Shown in pieces: positions 43,098-51,658 of a stretch of 60,780 bases of DNA (position 1 is its first letter; every line of letters begins with the position of its first letter). This DNA comes from Fluviicola sp. (lineage in GTDB: Bacteria; Bacteroidota; Bacteroidia; Flavobacteriales_D; Crocinitomicaceae), in contig NVXU02000022.1 of the NCBI GenBank assembly GCA_002734065.2, positions 1-60,780 on the forward strand, given 5' to 3'. The translations under genes and the position numbers were made by a program. The notes beneath the pieces were generated by a model. The model was not told the DNA's origin. It did no database searches and was given only the letters and a program-made list of their open reading frames with translations.

Positions 43098-43127
43098 TCA
43101 CGCAGATTTGAAATGATTTCTGCAGAT
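43098..43127. repeat. CACGCAGATT-type element
   Basis: The sequence cacgcagatttgaaatgatt then tctgcagatt resembles 37647-37677 (cacgcagattatgctgattt then ccgcagat). Both are in gaps; this one is between convergent genes. Confidence 0.5.
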
Positions 43128-43185
43128 TTTTAAAACCATTCACTACCGTCACTCTGCGTTTTACGCTTAATAATGAACCTCTAAG

Positions 43186-44697
43186 TTACTCATCATCTAA
43201 AACAGCTCTCAATTTCTGACGCAGCTGTCTCACGTATGTTTCAATAAGGTATTTGTAGTAATTAGGAGTGCTTTTCGTGATGCATTTGGTGTAATGCTTC
43301 ATTCTATGCTCAATATGCGCACCCAAAACGCCCATTAATTCAAGGCCATGAAAGTAGTCTTCTGAAGCGTCACGGATAACCTCAAAGTGATTCTCTAAAG
43401 ATAACTCAACAGCCTCTTTTCCTTTTCTTCCGCTATCAATGCACTCATAATAAATGTCTTTGATGTTGAAATTTTCCAGTTTTTCCAACTCCATTATATC
43501 TTTGGCTCCTCTCGGAAATTCAAACTTAATCTCAAACTCAATGTCTTCTACTTCGCTCAATCTTGCTTCCAAAAATCTGTCTGGAAACTTAAACGCATCT
43601 TGCCAGTTGATGTAATCTTGCCAAATTCCGAATCGACGAACGTTATTTCCTAAATCAATTAATTTGAATTGATCTTTGTTTGGCAATTTTCTCGATCCAC
43701 GGCCAATCATCTGATGATATAGTGTCAACGAGCGAGTTGCTCTATTGAGAATGATCGTTCTCACAGTCGGCTCATCAAAACCAGTTGTTAATATCCCAAC
43801 CGAAGTCAAAATCGCATCTTCTGTTTTCTTAAACCAAGAAAGAACGTCTTTTCTGTCTTTATCGCTGAAAGTTGAATCTAAATGACGAATTTGATATCCT
43901 CTTTTCTTAAAAGTCTCTTCAACACGAATGGAAGTTTCAATTCCAGAATTAAAAATCAACGTTTTTTGCCCGATTGCAACCTCTTCATACGCAAAAAGTA
44001 ATTTTTCTTGCATAAAATGATTGCCATAGACAACATCTGAACTGCTTACCGTAAAATCTCCATTAGAACCAATCTTTAATCCGTGAAGATTAACATCATA
44101 GGTATAAGACTCTGCATTCGCAAGGTAACCACTCTCTATCAAAGAGGAAATACTTTCTCCAACTAACAACTTGTTATAGTTATCATTCAGTGGCAGTGCT
44201 TTGTTGCTACTCAAAGGCGTTGCTGTAACTCCTAAAATATTTGCATTTCCGTAAAACTGGAAAATCTTTCTAAAACTATTGTAATGCGCTTCATCAACGA
44301 TGACCAAACCAATGTTCGTAATGAAATTCTCATCGTCATTTAGTCGATTATTCAAGGTCTCTACCATTGCAATAAAACAACTGTATTCATCCTGGTTCGG
44401 AATGTCCTTAACCTCGCTGTTGATTACCTTGTTATTCACCTCGATTGCAGACAATTGCTTGGAGGTTTGAACAGAAAGCTCAATTCTATGCGTTAGAATT
44501 AACACTTTCATCCCTGTTCTCTCAATGTACCTCTTTGCAATTTCAGAGAAAATAACTGTCTTCCCTCCCCCTGTCGGAAGTTGAAATAATAAATTAAAAT
44601 CCTTATCATTCGTTGATAATTCTCCAAGAATATCATTGATTGTTTTTTCCTGAAAAGGATATAAAATTTTAGCTTCGTAAAGTTCTTTATCTATCAT
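43186..44697 (-). CDS. SF2 DEAH helicase (RestrictionEndonuclease-HsdR/SSL2-like)
   Basis: The 503-residue protein has Walker A FQLPTGGGKT (about 40-49), Walker B VIVDEAH, motif III TATPL and motif VI QMIGRGSRK. The order and the QLPTGGGKT form match the DEAD/DEAH helicases related to SSL2 and type I/III restriction subunits. There is no nuclease domain visible; the C-terminal ~150 residues are helical. A stand-alone copy is common in Bacteroidota chromosomes, so a DNA-repair or RNA role is as likely as defence. It is divergent from trxB. Confidence 0.88.
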   Translation of the reverse strand: MIDKELYEAKILYPFQEKTINDILGELSTNDKDFNLLFQLPTGGGKTVIFSEIAKRYIERTGMKVLILTHRIELSVQTSKQLSAIEVNNKVINSEVKDIPNQDEYSCFIAMVETLNNRLNDDENFITNIGLVIVDEAHYNSFRKIFQFYGNANILGVTATPLSSNKALPLNDNYNKLLVGESISSLIESGYLANAESYTYDVNLHGLKIGSNGDFTVSSSDVVYGNHFMQEKLLFAYEEVAIGQKTLIFNSGIETSIRVEETFKKRGYQIRHLDSTFSDKDRKDVLSWFKKTEDAILTSVGILTTGFDEPTVRTIILNRATRSLTLYHQMIGRGSRKLPNKDQFKLIDLGNNVRRFGIWQDYINWQDAFKFPDRFLEARLSEVEDIEFEIKFEFPRGAKDIMELEKLENFNIKDIYYECIDSGRKGKEAVELSLENHFEVIRDASEDYFHGLELMGVLGAHIEHRMKHYTKCITKSTPNYYKYLIETYVRQLRQKLRAVLDDE

Positions 44698-44929
44698 ATA
44701 TGTCTGCGAAAAAGCAGCAACAAAATTACGCTTCTTTTAGTGAAAATCAAAGCAGCAACACATCTATTTTGCTTTTAAAAGAATAATGAAGTTTACGAAG
44801 CGAGATTTTAAACAATAATCATCACTTTAAATAACTGAAAGTCAAAGCTATGAGTAGAATCATTGATATTATTTATCGGAGAATAAAATCTTTCTATTAA
44901 TAATAAATCGATTCATACTAATAAACAAT

Positions 44930-44937
44930 TATTTTTG
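44930..44937 (+). promoter_or_regulatory. -7 box TATTTTTG for trxB
   Basis: TATTTTTG fits TAnnTTTG and lies 28 bases before the trxB ATG. The rest of the 268-base divergent gap shows no other structure. Confidence 0.45.
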
Positions 44938-44965
44938 TCCTATAAACATAGAAAACAAAATTGTT

Positions 44966-45913
44966 ATGAGTGATATAGAAAAAGTAAAATGCTTGATTAT
45001 AGGTTCAGGTCCTGCAGGCTACACAGCGGCTATTTATGCGGCAAGAGCAGACATGAGTCCTGTACTTTACCAAGGAATGCAACCTGGAGGACAATTGACA
45101 ACAACAAATGAGGTTGAAAATTTCCCTGGTTATCCAGATGGAGTTACTGGACCTGAAATGATGATTCAACTGGAAGCACAAGCAAAAAGATTTGAAACAG
45201 ACATTCGTTTTGGATTCATTACCAAGGTTGATTTCTCAGGAGAAATACACAAATGTTGGGCAGATGACGGAAAAGAAATTCATGCAGAGACTGTTATTAT
45301 TTCTACAGGTGCCACAGCAAAATATTTAGGATTGGAGTCTGAGCAGAAATATTTAGCAATGGGTGGAGGTGTTTCAGCTTGCGCTGTTTGCGATGGTTTT
45401 TTCTACAGAGGACAAGAAACAGTAATTGTTGGTGCAGGAGATTCTGCCTGTGAAGAAGCACATTACCTTTCTAAATTATGTACTAAAGTAACTATGCTCG
45501 TTAGACGTGATGAATTTAGAGCATCAAAAATAATGGCAGAACGTGTAAAAAACACCAAAAACATTACGATTATGTTCAATACGGAAACAGAAGAAGTTTT
45601 AGGAGATGGACAAGGTGTTACTGGTGCGAGAGTGAAGAATAATAAGACAGGAGAAGAGACCATCGTACCATGTACTGGTTTTTTCGTTGCAATTGGGCAC
45701 AAACCGAATACAGACATTTTTAAGGACTTTATTAACCTCGATGAAACAGGTTATATTAAATACGAAGAACCTGGAACTTCTTTAACCAATGTCAAAGGCG
45801 TGTTTGTTGCAGGTGATGCAGCAGACAAAAGATATCGTCAAGCGGTAACTGCAGCTGGTACTGGTTGTATGGCGGCGCTTGATGCGGAAAGATATTTGGC
45901 TGCTAAAGAATAA
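44966..45913 (+). CDS. trxB: Thioredoxin-disulfide reductase
   Basis: The 315-residue flavoprotein has the FAD-binding GSGPAGYTAAIYAARA near the start, the redox pair in SACAVCDGFF (Cys139, Cys142), the NADPH-binding GAGDSACEEAHYLS, and FVAGDAADKRYRQAVTAAGTG near the end. It reduces thioredoxin with NADPH in the cytoplasm. Length and motifs are standard. It is monocistronic by position. Confidence 0.97.
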   Translation: MSDIEKVKCLIIGSGPAGYTAAIYAARADMSPVLYQGMQPGGQLTTTNEVENFPGYPDGVTGPEMMIQLEAQAKRFETDIRFGFITKVDFSGEIHKCWADDGKEIHAETVIISTGATAKYLGLESEQKYLAMGGGVSACAVCDGFFYRGQETVIVGAGDSACEEAHYLSKLCTKVTMLVRRDEFRASKIMAERVKNTKNITIMFNTETEEVLGDGQGVTGARVKNNKTGEETIVPCTGFFVAIGHKPNTDIFKDFINLDETGYIKYEEPGTSLTNVKGVFVAGDAADKRYRQAVTAAGTGCMAALDAERYLAAKE

Positions 45914-45929
45914 GAGACACCCTTTCTGG

Positions 45930-46112
45930 CTTTAGACTGCTGTGCTTTTAGAAACGTTCGCTGCGCTCTCTGTTAGACACGCCTTCGGCTCTTAGACTTG
46001 GTTCATCTTCAAGAAGATTATCCAAGTCTAAGAGCCGAAGGCGTGTCTAAAGGAAGCTTGCTTCCGTATCAAAAGCTCGCAAGAGCGTATCTAACAGCTC
46101 GAAGCGCGTATC
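45930..46112. repeat. TCTAA-type composite inverted repeat between trxB and pcm
   Basis: Arms at 45973-46001 and 46022-46050 are perfect inverse copies over 29 bases with a 20-base loop (itself containing CTTCAAGAAG). Flanks carry ggaagcttgcttcc (46052-46065), agctcgcaagagc, and words ending in TCTAA. The sequence of the right arm is the same module as 31068-31098 upstream of mnmA. Here it lies between convergent genes. Confidence 0.85.
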
Positions 46113-46757
46113 TTATTTCACCTTCTTCTCCAGCATCGGAACAAAACTAAAAACACCTAGTTCTTCCATTGTTGTTTCTGTCTCAGATATTTTTGTGATT
46201 TTCTGCATTTGCTGTTCTGCTCCTTCGCCGACAGGAATAATCATTACTCCACCAATTTTTAACTGTTGCACTAATTCAACAGGTACAAACGGAGCTCCAC
46301 AAGTGATAATTACCTTGTCAAACGGAGCAAAATTTGGTAATCCTTTAAAACCATCTCCGAAAGATAAACGAGCGTTGAGTTTCAATTTTTGCAGAATGGT
46401 TTTCGCTTTGAGGTGCAATTCTCTATGTCGTTCTATACTAAATACTTTCACGCCTAATTTTGCCAAAATACAGGTTTGAAAACCGGACCCTGTTCCAATT
46501 TCAAGCACCTTCTCCCCTCTTTTTAATTCTAGCAGTTGCGTCTGAAAAGCAACCGTATAAGGATGACTAATTGTTTGTCCTGAACCAATTTGAAACGGCA
46601 TGTTAGAATAAGCTTGCTCTACAAAGGAAGAATCTAAAAAAAAATGACGCGGAACTGCATCAAAAGCAGCCAGCACTTTTTCATCATGAATTCCTTTTTC
46701 TCGAAGTTCATTTATCAACCTCTTTCTCATACCTTTATACCGAAACGAATCTTGCAT
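46113..46757 (-). CDS. pcm: Protein-L-isoaspartate O-methyltransferase
   Basis: The 214-residue protein begins MQDSFRYKGMRKRLINELRE, then GIHDEKVLAAFDAVPRHFFL, and has the PCMT motifs QTISHPYTVAFQTQLL, VLEIGTGSGFQTCILAKL and DKVIITCGAPFVP. It repairs isoaspartyl residues in damaged proteins using SAM. Length is normal. The start faces a 135-base divergent gap with a 21-bp inverted repeat. Confidence 0.95.
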   Translation of the reverse strand: MQDSFRYKGMRKRLINELREKGIHDEKVLAAFDAVPRHFFLDSSFVEQAYSNMPFQIGSGQTISHPYTVAFQTQLLELKRGEKVLEIGTGSGFQTCILAKLGVKVFSIERHRELHLKAKTILQKLKLNARLSFGDGFKGLPNFAPFDKVIITCGAPFVPVELVQQLKIGGVMIIPVGEGAEQQMQKITKISETETTMEELGVFSFVPMLEKKVK

Positions 46758-46775
46758 ACAGGCAAAGGTAGTTAA

Positions 46776-46858
46776 AGATTTGGAGATTCAGAGATTTGAA
46801 GATTGGGAGATTGATGCCCATAGTAGGGTTTATTGAATCTCTGAATCTCCAAATCTTT
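46776..46858. repeat. Octamer array AGATTnnn forming a 21-bp perfect inverted repeat
   Basis: The left half has agatttgg, agattcag, agatttga, agattggg, agattgat (46776-46815); the right half has gaatctct, gaatctcc, aaatcttt (46835-46858). The 21 bases 46776-46796 and 46836-46856 are perfect inverse copies. It lies between divergent pcm and the carboxylase gene, just before the carboxylase promoter box. Confidence 0.85.
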
Positions 46859-46860
46859 AT

Positions 46861-46868
46861 TATCTTTG
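46861..46868 (+). promoter_or_regulatory. -7 box TATCTTTG for the carboxylase gene
   Basis: TATCTTTG is an exact TAnnTTTG match 24 bases before the ATG, adjoining the right arm of the inverted repeat. Confidence 0.55.
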
Positions 46869-46892
46869 GGCAACAATTATCAAGAGAATTAA

Positions 46893-48536
46893 ATGACAAT
46901 TTCAGCAAAAGAATTAGCATTCAATAAAAACGACGATGCAATGCGTCTTAAAATTTCTGAACTCGAAAGGAAGTTAGACAAAATATACCTTGGTGGAGGA
47001 AAGAAACGCATCGAGAAGCATCATTCCAAAGGAAAACTAACAGCAAGAGAACGTATTGATTTATTGTTAGACGTGGATTCTGAGCGAATAGAAATTGGTG
47101 CATTTGCAGGTTATAAAATGTACGAAGAACACGGAGGATGTCCTGCTGGCGGAGTTGTTATAATGATTGGCTACGTCTCTGGAAAGCAATGCATCGTGGT
47201 TGCAAATGACGCAACAGTTAAGGCTGGAGCATGGTTTCCAATTACAGGTAAGAAAAACTTGCGTGCACAGGAAATCGCTATGGAGAATAGGCTGCCGATT
47301 ATCTATTTAGTTGATTCTGCGGGTGTTTTTCTTCCTATGCAGGATGAAATTTTTCCAGATAAAGAACATTTCGGAAGAATTTTTCGCAACAATGCTGTCA
47401 TGAGTTCTCAAGGAATTGTGCAAATCGCTGCAGTCATGGGGTCTTGCGTTGCTGGAGGAGCATATCTTCCAATTATGTCTGATGAATCATTGATTGTCAA
47501 CAAGACAGGAACGATATTCTTAGCAGGTTCTTACTTGGTAAAAGCAGCCATCGGAGAAAGTATTGACAATGAGACTTTGGGCGGCGCAACAACGCATACT
47601 GAAATTTCTGGTGTTTGCGATTATAACACGGAGAATGATCAAGATTGCCTTGAAACTATTCGCGATTTAATGGATAAAATCGGTCATTCGGAGAATGCTG
47701 GTTTTGACAAAAAAGAAGCGTTACTACCTCAACGAGAATTAAAGGATGTCTATGGAATTCTCCCCGAAAACAGAGCAAAACCTTATAATGTAAGAGAAAT
47801 TATTAAATGCTTGGTGGATGATTCCAAATTCACGGAGTACAAAACGAATTATGGAAAATCAATTGTGTGCACTTATGCAAGAATTGATGGTTGGAGCGTT
47901 GGAATAGTTGCCAATCAAAGAGAAATTGTAAAGAATGCCAAAGGTGAAATGCAATTCGGAGGAGTCATCTATTCTGATTCTGCCGATAAAGCGGCACGTT
48001 TCATTATGAATTGCAACCAAAAAAATATTCCACTTGTTTTCTTACAAGATGTAACCGGCTTTATGGTTGGTTCAAAAAGCGAACACGGAGGAATCATCAA
48101 AGACGGAGCAAAGTTGGTCAGTGCAATGGCGAATTCTGTCGTTCCTAAATTTACCATTGTCACTGGGAACTCATACGGTGCAGGAAACTACGCCATGTGC
48201 GGAAAAGCTTATGACCCTCGATTAATTGTTGGTTGGCCGACTGCAGAAATCGCAGTTATGGGAGGTTCTGCTGCTGCAAAAGTACTCGTGCAAATTGAAA
48301 TTGCATCACTCAAAAAGCGCGGTGAAGAAATCACTCCCGAAAGAGAGAAAGAATTATTTGACAAAATCAAGAACCGATACGACGAGCAAACTTCCCCTTA
48401 TTACGCAGCAAGCAGGTTGTGGATAGATGCGATAATCGACCCAGCGGACACCCGAAAAATTATCTCCATGGGAATTGAAATGGCGAATCGAAAGAAAGCC
48501 GAAAAACCATACAACGTCGGCGTTATTCAGACTTAA
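46893..48536 (+). CDS. Acyl-CoA carboxylase, carboxyltransferase (beta) subunit
   Basis: The 547-residue protein is a biotin-dependent carboxyltransferase with the crotonase-fold pair: GKLTARERIDLLLD, GGCPAGGVV, LVDSAGVFLPMQDEIFPD, then QDVTGFMVGSKSEHGGIIKDGAK and GNSYGAGNYAMCGKAYDPRL. The motifs fit methylcrotonyl-CoA or propionyl-CoA carboxylase beta chains; the acyl group cannot be decided from sequence. The biotin-carrying alpha subunit is not in the window next to it. The following GNAT gene is 21 bases downstream. Confidence 0.92.
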   Translation: MTISAKELAFNKNDDAMRLKISELERKLDKIYLGGGKKRIEKHHSKGKLTARERIDLLLDVDSERIEIGAFAGYKMYEEHGGCPAGGVVIMIGYVSGKQCIVVANDATVKAGAWFPITGKKNLRAQEIAMENRLPIIYLVDSAGVFLPMQDEIFPDKEHFGRIFRNNAVMSSQGIVQIAAVMGSCVAGGAYLPIMSDESLIVNKTGTIFLAGSYLVKAAIGESIDNETLGGATTHTEISGVCDYNTENDQDCLETIRDLMDKIGHSENAGFDKKEALLPQRELKDVYGILPENRAKPYNVREIIKCLVDDSKFTEYKTNYGKSIVCTYARIDGWSVGIVANQREIVKNAKGEMQFGGVIYSDSADKAARFIMNCNQKNIPLVFLQDVTGFMVGSKSEHGGIIKDGAKLVSAMANSVVPKFTIVTGNSYGAGNYAMCGKAYDPRLIVGWPTAEIAVMGGSAAAKVLVQIEIASLKKRGEEITPEREKELFDKIKNRYDEQTSPYYAASRLWIDAIIDPADTRKIISMGIEMANRKKAEKPYNVGVIQT

Positions 48537-48557
48537 AAATCATTAAAACTAGAAAAT

Positions 48558-49019
48558 ATGCACTTAGAATGGCAAATTAAACATTACTCAGAATTAACAC
48601 TCAACGAGTTTCACGACATCATCGCATTAAGAATCAATGTGTTTGTTGTAGAGCAGGACTGTCCTTACCCAGAGCTAGATGGCAAAGATAAAAAATGCTA
48701 CCATGTCATCTGTCGTGACGGTAAAGGAAACATTGTGGCAACGGCAAGAATTGTCCCTCCAGGAATTTCTTACGATGCCTCCCCCTCTATCGGTCGTGTT
48801 GTTATCGATGAGTCTATTAGAAAGCAAGGAATTGGTCATGAATTGATGAACAAATGTGTTGATTATTCTATCATAGAATTCGGTAACAGTACCATCACTA
48901 TTTCTGCACAAAAACACCTTGAAAAATATTACGGAGAGCATAGTTTCACTTCTACTGGGAAAGAATATTTAGAAGATGGTATTCCACATGTAGAAATGGT
49001 CTTTACTCCGAAGGACTAG
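48558..49019 (+). CDS. ElaA-type GNAT acetyltransferase
   Basis: The 153-residue protein has the ElaA-like start (WQIKHYSELTLNEFHDIIALR, RINVFVVEQDCPYPELDGKD) and the acetyl-CoA loop GRVVIDESIRKQGIGHELM (Q/R-x-x-G-x-G). Substrate unknown. Length is standard. The gene follows the carboxylase gene closely and ends just before a heptamer repeat array. Confidence 0.9.
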   Translation: MHLEWQIKHYSELTLNEFHDIIALRINVFVVEQDCPYPELDGKDKKCYHVICRDGKGNIVATARIVPPGISYDASPSIGRVVIDESIRKQGIGHELMNKCVDYSIIEFGNSTITISAQKHLEKYYGEHSFTSTGKEYLEDGIPHVEMVFTPKD

Positions 49020-49026
49020 ATGGTTT

Positions 49027-49117
49027 AGTGTGGAGTGATGAGTGTGGAGTGATGAGTGTGGAGTGATGAGTGTGGAGTGATGAGTGTGGAGTGTGGAGTG
49101 TGGAGTGTGGAGTGTGG
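49027..49117. repeat. Heptamer tandem array, 13 units
   Basis: Thirteen successive 7-base units: agtgtgg and agtgatg alternate four times, then agtgtgg five times. The alternation gives a 14-base super-unit. Reading frames through it produce LHTPHS-type peptides that are not real genes. It begins seven bases after the GNAT stop codon. Confidence 0.9.
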
Positions 49118-49241
49118 AAATAAAACAAATTCTTTCTAAGAGGACGTGGACATTGAGCAAGAAAAAGCACCGCTTTTGAAGTTACGAAATGACAGTCCGT
49201 TTCTAATAAATCTAAAAGCAAAGCGTTTCTAATAAAAAAAT
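49118..49241. repeat. TCTAA-type words upstream of the M13 gene
   Basis: The segment has ttctttctaagagg, cagtccgtttctaataaatc and taaaagcaaagcgtttctaa, the same vocabulary as the larger elements at 30884 and 45930, but without a long inverted repeat. Confidence 0.45.
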
Positions 49242-51314
49242 ATGAAAAAAATAATTCTCCCAATAGCCCTCATTTTTGCAGTTACAAGTTGCGATACAGC
49301 AAAAAATGTAACCGAAGAAATTGCGGAAACAAACGCAGAAGTCATTGAAGGTTCTAATTATAGAAATCAGACCATTGACATTGATTTCATGAACGATAGC
49401 GTTCGTCCACAACATGATTTCTTTGAGTTTGCCAACGGAACTTGGTTGCAAAACAATCCTGTGCCTCCGTCAGAATCTCGTTGGGGAAGTTTTAATGAAT
49501 TGGATGTAGCTAATAAGAAGAAATTGACAATTTTACTCGAAGAAGCATCAAAGTTGAGCACTGGAAAAGGTTCAACTAATCAAATTTTGGGAGATTATTA
49601 CCAATCCTTCTTAAACATGGAGCTTCGTAATAAATACGGTACATTTGAAATTGAAGATGAACTTTTGAGAATTGACAACATGATTTCTAAAAGTGATTTG
49701 GCAAGTACAATTGCTGAACAACATCTACTAGGTATCGGTTCTCTATTTAGCTTTGGCGTAGGGCAGAATCTCAAAGATGTTGATAATCACATCGCTTATT
49801 TTGGGCAAGGAGGAATTGGACTTCCTAATAAAGACTATTATTCTTCAGATGACAAAGAAGAAATCAAGGCAAAATATCTTTTACACATCATTGCGATATT
49901 CAAATTGGCAGGAAACAGCTCTGAAGTTGCTGAGAAAATGGCAAAAGCAGCGCTACATTTTGAAGAAGAACTAGCGTCTGTCATGATGACACCTTCAGAA
50001 TTGAGAATTCCAGAGAACACTTACAATAAATTCTCATCCAAACAATTTTTTAAGGGTGCAGGACTATTTAACATGGAGCACTACCTTTCTCACCTTGAAA
50101 TTGAAACTTTTGACTCGCTCGTTGTCAGCCAACCTAAATTTTTGGTGAAAATTGCGAAAATGGTTCGAGGAACGGATTTAGACGACTGGAAAAGTTACTT
50201 AAAATGGTCTGTTTTAAATCGTTATGCTGGGCATTTGGACGAGAAGTTTGTTAAACAGAATTTTGAATTCTACGGCAAGGTTCTGAAAGGTAAATCTGAA
50301 ATGAAACCAATCAACGCAAGAGCAATTGATGAGATAACGCACCAAGAATTTGGAGAATTACTCGGGAAAGCATTCGTTGGAAGACATTATTCGGATGTTG
50401 CTGCGCAGAAAGTAAATACGATGGTTGACAACCTTCTTTATGTTTTTAAAGAGCGAATAAATAAATTAGGATGGATGTCAGGCGACACCAAGAAACAAGC
50501 CTTGATAAAGCTAGGTGCCATTGGAAGAAAATTGGGTTATCCAGATGTTTGGGAAGATTTTAGTGGATTGAATTTTGTTGCGGACAATTACCTTCGCAAC
50601 ATCAATGAAGCAGCCTTGTATGCAAGCAAGAAAAACCTTGCAAAGCTTTACAAGCCAGTAAATAAAGATGAATGGGGAATGCCTGCGCATATGATTAATG
50701 CATATTATCATCCTCTTTTGAACGAAATTGCTTTTCCAGCAGGGATAATGCAAGCACCATTCTTCAGTGAGAATTTCGAAGATGCCGTAAATTATGGAAG
50801 AATAGGAATGGTTATCGGGCATGAATTCACGCACGGTTTTGACGACATGGGATCCAAGTTTGCGGCTGATGGTTCTTTCACTAATTGGTGGTCAACAGAT
50901 GACAGAACCGCTTTTGAAGAACGAACGGGGAAATTAGGAGCAACTTTTGAAGGTTTTTGTCCCGTTGAAGGACATTGTGTTAATTCTAGTTTGACAATGG
51001 GTGAAAATATCGCAGACCTCGGAGGGTTGACCATGGCTTACTATGCTTACACCAGAACGGATGAGTTCAAAGCAGGGATTTCTCGCAAAGGATACACACC
51101 CGCTCAACGGTTTTTCTTAGCGTATGCGCAGTTGTGGAAAATCAACTATACCGAAGAAGAATTGAAGAATAGAATTGCCAATGACCCTCATTCTCCAGGA
51201 ATGTATCGAGTGAATGGACCTTTGATGAACTGCCCCGAATTTTTTAAAGCGTTTGATGTAAAAGAAGGCGATGCAATGAGAAATGAAAGTAGTAAAGTAG
51301 CGAAGATATGGTAG
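49242..51314 (+). CDS. M13-family (neprilysin-like) zinc metallopeptidase, lipoprotein
   Basis: The 690-residue protein has a lipoprotein signal (MKKIILPIALIFAVTSC). The M13 N-terminal half contains RPQHDFFEFANGTWL; the catalytic half has NAYYHPLLNEIAFPAGIMQAP, the zinc site HEFTHGFDD (His527 to His531) and the third ligand in ENIADLGGL. The C-terminus MYRVNGPLMNCPEFFKAFDV is the conserved M13 ending. It digests oligopeptides in the envelope. All ligands are present. Confidence 0.95.
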   Translation: MKKIILPIALIFAVTSCDTAKNVTEEIAETNAEVIEGSNYRNQTIDIDFMNDSVRPQHDFFEFANGTWLQNNPVPPSESRWGSFNELDVANKKKLTILLEEASKLSTGKGSTNQILGDYYQSFLNMELRNKYGTFEIEDELLRIDNMISKSDLASTIAEQHLLGIGSLFSFGVGQNLKDVDNHIAYFGQGGIGLPNKDYYSSDDKEEIKAKYLLHIIAIFKLAGNSSEVAEKMAKAALHFEEELASVMMTPSELRIPENTYNKFSSKQFFKGAGLFNMEHYLSHLEIETFDSLVVSQPKFLVKIAKMVRGTDLDDWKSYLKWSVLNRYAGHLDEKFVKQNFEFYGKVLKGKSEMKPINARAIDEITHQEFGELLGKAFVGRHYSDVAAQKVNTMVDNLLYVFKERINKLGWMSGDTKKQALIKLGAIGRKLGYPDVWEDFSGLNFVADNYLRNINEAALYASKKNLAKLYKPVNKDEWGMPAHMINAYYHPLLNEIAFPAGIMQAPFFSENFEDAVNYGRIGMVIGHEFTHGFDDMGSKFAADGSFTNWWSTDDRTAFEERTGKLGATFEGFCPVEGHCVNSSLTMGENIADLGGLTMAYYAYTRTDEFKAGISRKGYTPAQRFFLAYAQLWKINYTEEELKNRIANDPHSPGMYRVNGPLMNCPEFFKAFDVKEGDAMRNESSKVAKIW

Positions 51315-51316
51315 GT

Positions 51317-51364
51317 GGAGTGTTGGAGTGTTGGAGTGTTGGAGTGTTGGAGCTTTGGATGATT
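51317..51364. repeat. Octamer array after the M13 gene
   Basis: Units: ggagtgtt four times in a row, then ggagcttt and ggatgatt. It starts two bases after the M13 stop codon. An inverse-oriented array (aatgctcc twice, aacaatct, aaagctcc) lies at 51659-51690. Confidence 0.8.
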
Positions 51365-51373
51365 AGACATATT

Positions 51374-51410
51374 AAAAAAAGACCCGATGATATTCACCGG
51401 GTCTTTTTTT
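51374..51410. terminator. Strong bidirectional terminator
   Basis: AAAAAAAGACCCG and CGGGTCTTTTTTT pair perfectly (13 bp, 11-base loop). It terminates the M13 gene on the plus strand and the small gene 51410-51562 on the minus strand. Confidence 0.9.
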
Positions 51411-51562
51411 TAATTCAGATTAAACACCAATCGTTTATTCTTCTTTGTTTTTTGAACTTCTAAGCTTTTACTATAGTTGAGTATTGCTTGAAGTGTTAAT
51501 TTGTTGGGTACAAGTTTAAACTCTTTGTTGGGAGCAATGTTATCAATGTATTCTTTAGACAT
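51410..51562 (-). CDS. Small hypothetical protein (50 aa)
   Basis: A 50-codon frame starts at ATG 51560-51562 and ends at 51410, against the bidirectional terminator. It begins MSKEYIDNIAPNKEFKLVPN, continues KLTLQAILNYSKSLEV and ends KRLVFNLN. The composition is protein-like (amphipathic helix LTLQAILNYSKSLEV), and such short frames with this ending are familiar from Flavobacteriia though unnamed. It has its own terminator, so transcription is plausible. No strong ribosome-binding site is seen. Confidence 0.6.
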   Translation of the reverse strand: MSKEYIDNIAPNKEFKLVPNKLTLQAILNYSKSLEVQKTKKNKRLVFNLN

Positions 51563-51658
51563 AGGCAACCTGTTTTATATGTTAGTTATATTTATAACGA
51601 GTTGTTTTGGAGAATATTATGTAAGAAGTGATTTTTTGTTAAAAAGACATTAATCACT

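Noticed and set aside
43186-44697. Type I restriction subunit HsdR
   Set aside because: No nuclease domain, no HsdM or HsdS genes, and the protein is far too short; it is a stand-alone SF2 helicase.
44698-44965. Tiny plus-strand frames (10-16 codons) upstream of trxB
   Set aside because: Too short, no context, expected by chance in AT-rich DNA.
49027-49117. Looks at first like a CRISPR or minisatellite array
   Set aside because: Units are 7 bases with no spacers; no cas genes are present. It is a plain tandem repeat.
48969-49263. Minus-strand frames rich in LHTPHSTLHTHHS
   Set aside because: They are translations of the heptamer array and overlap it fully; no start signal or conserved composition.
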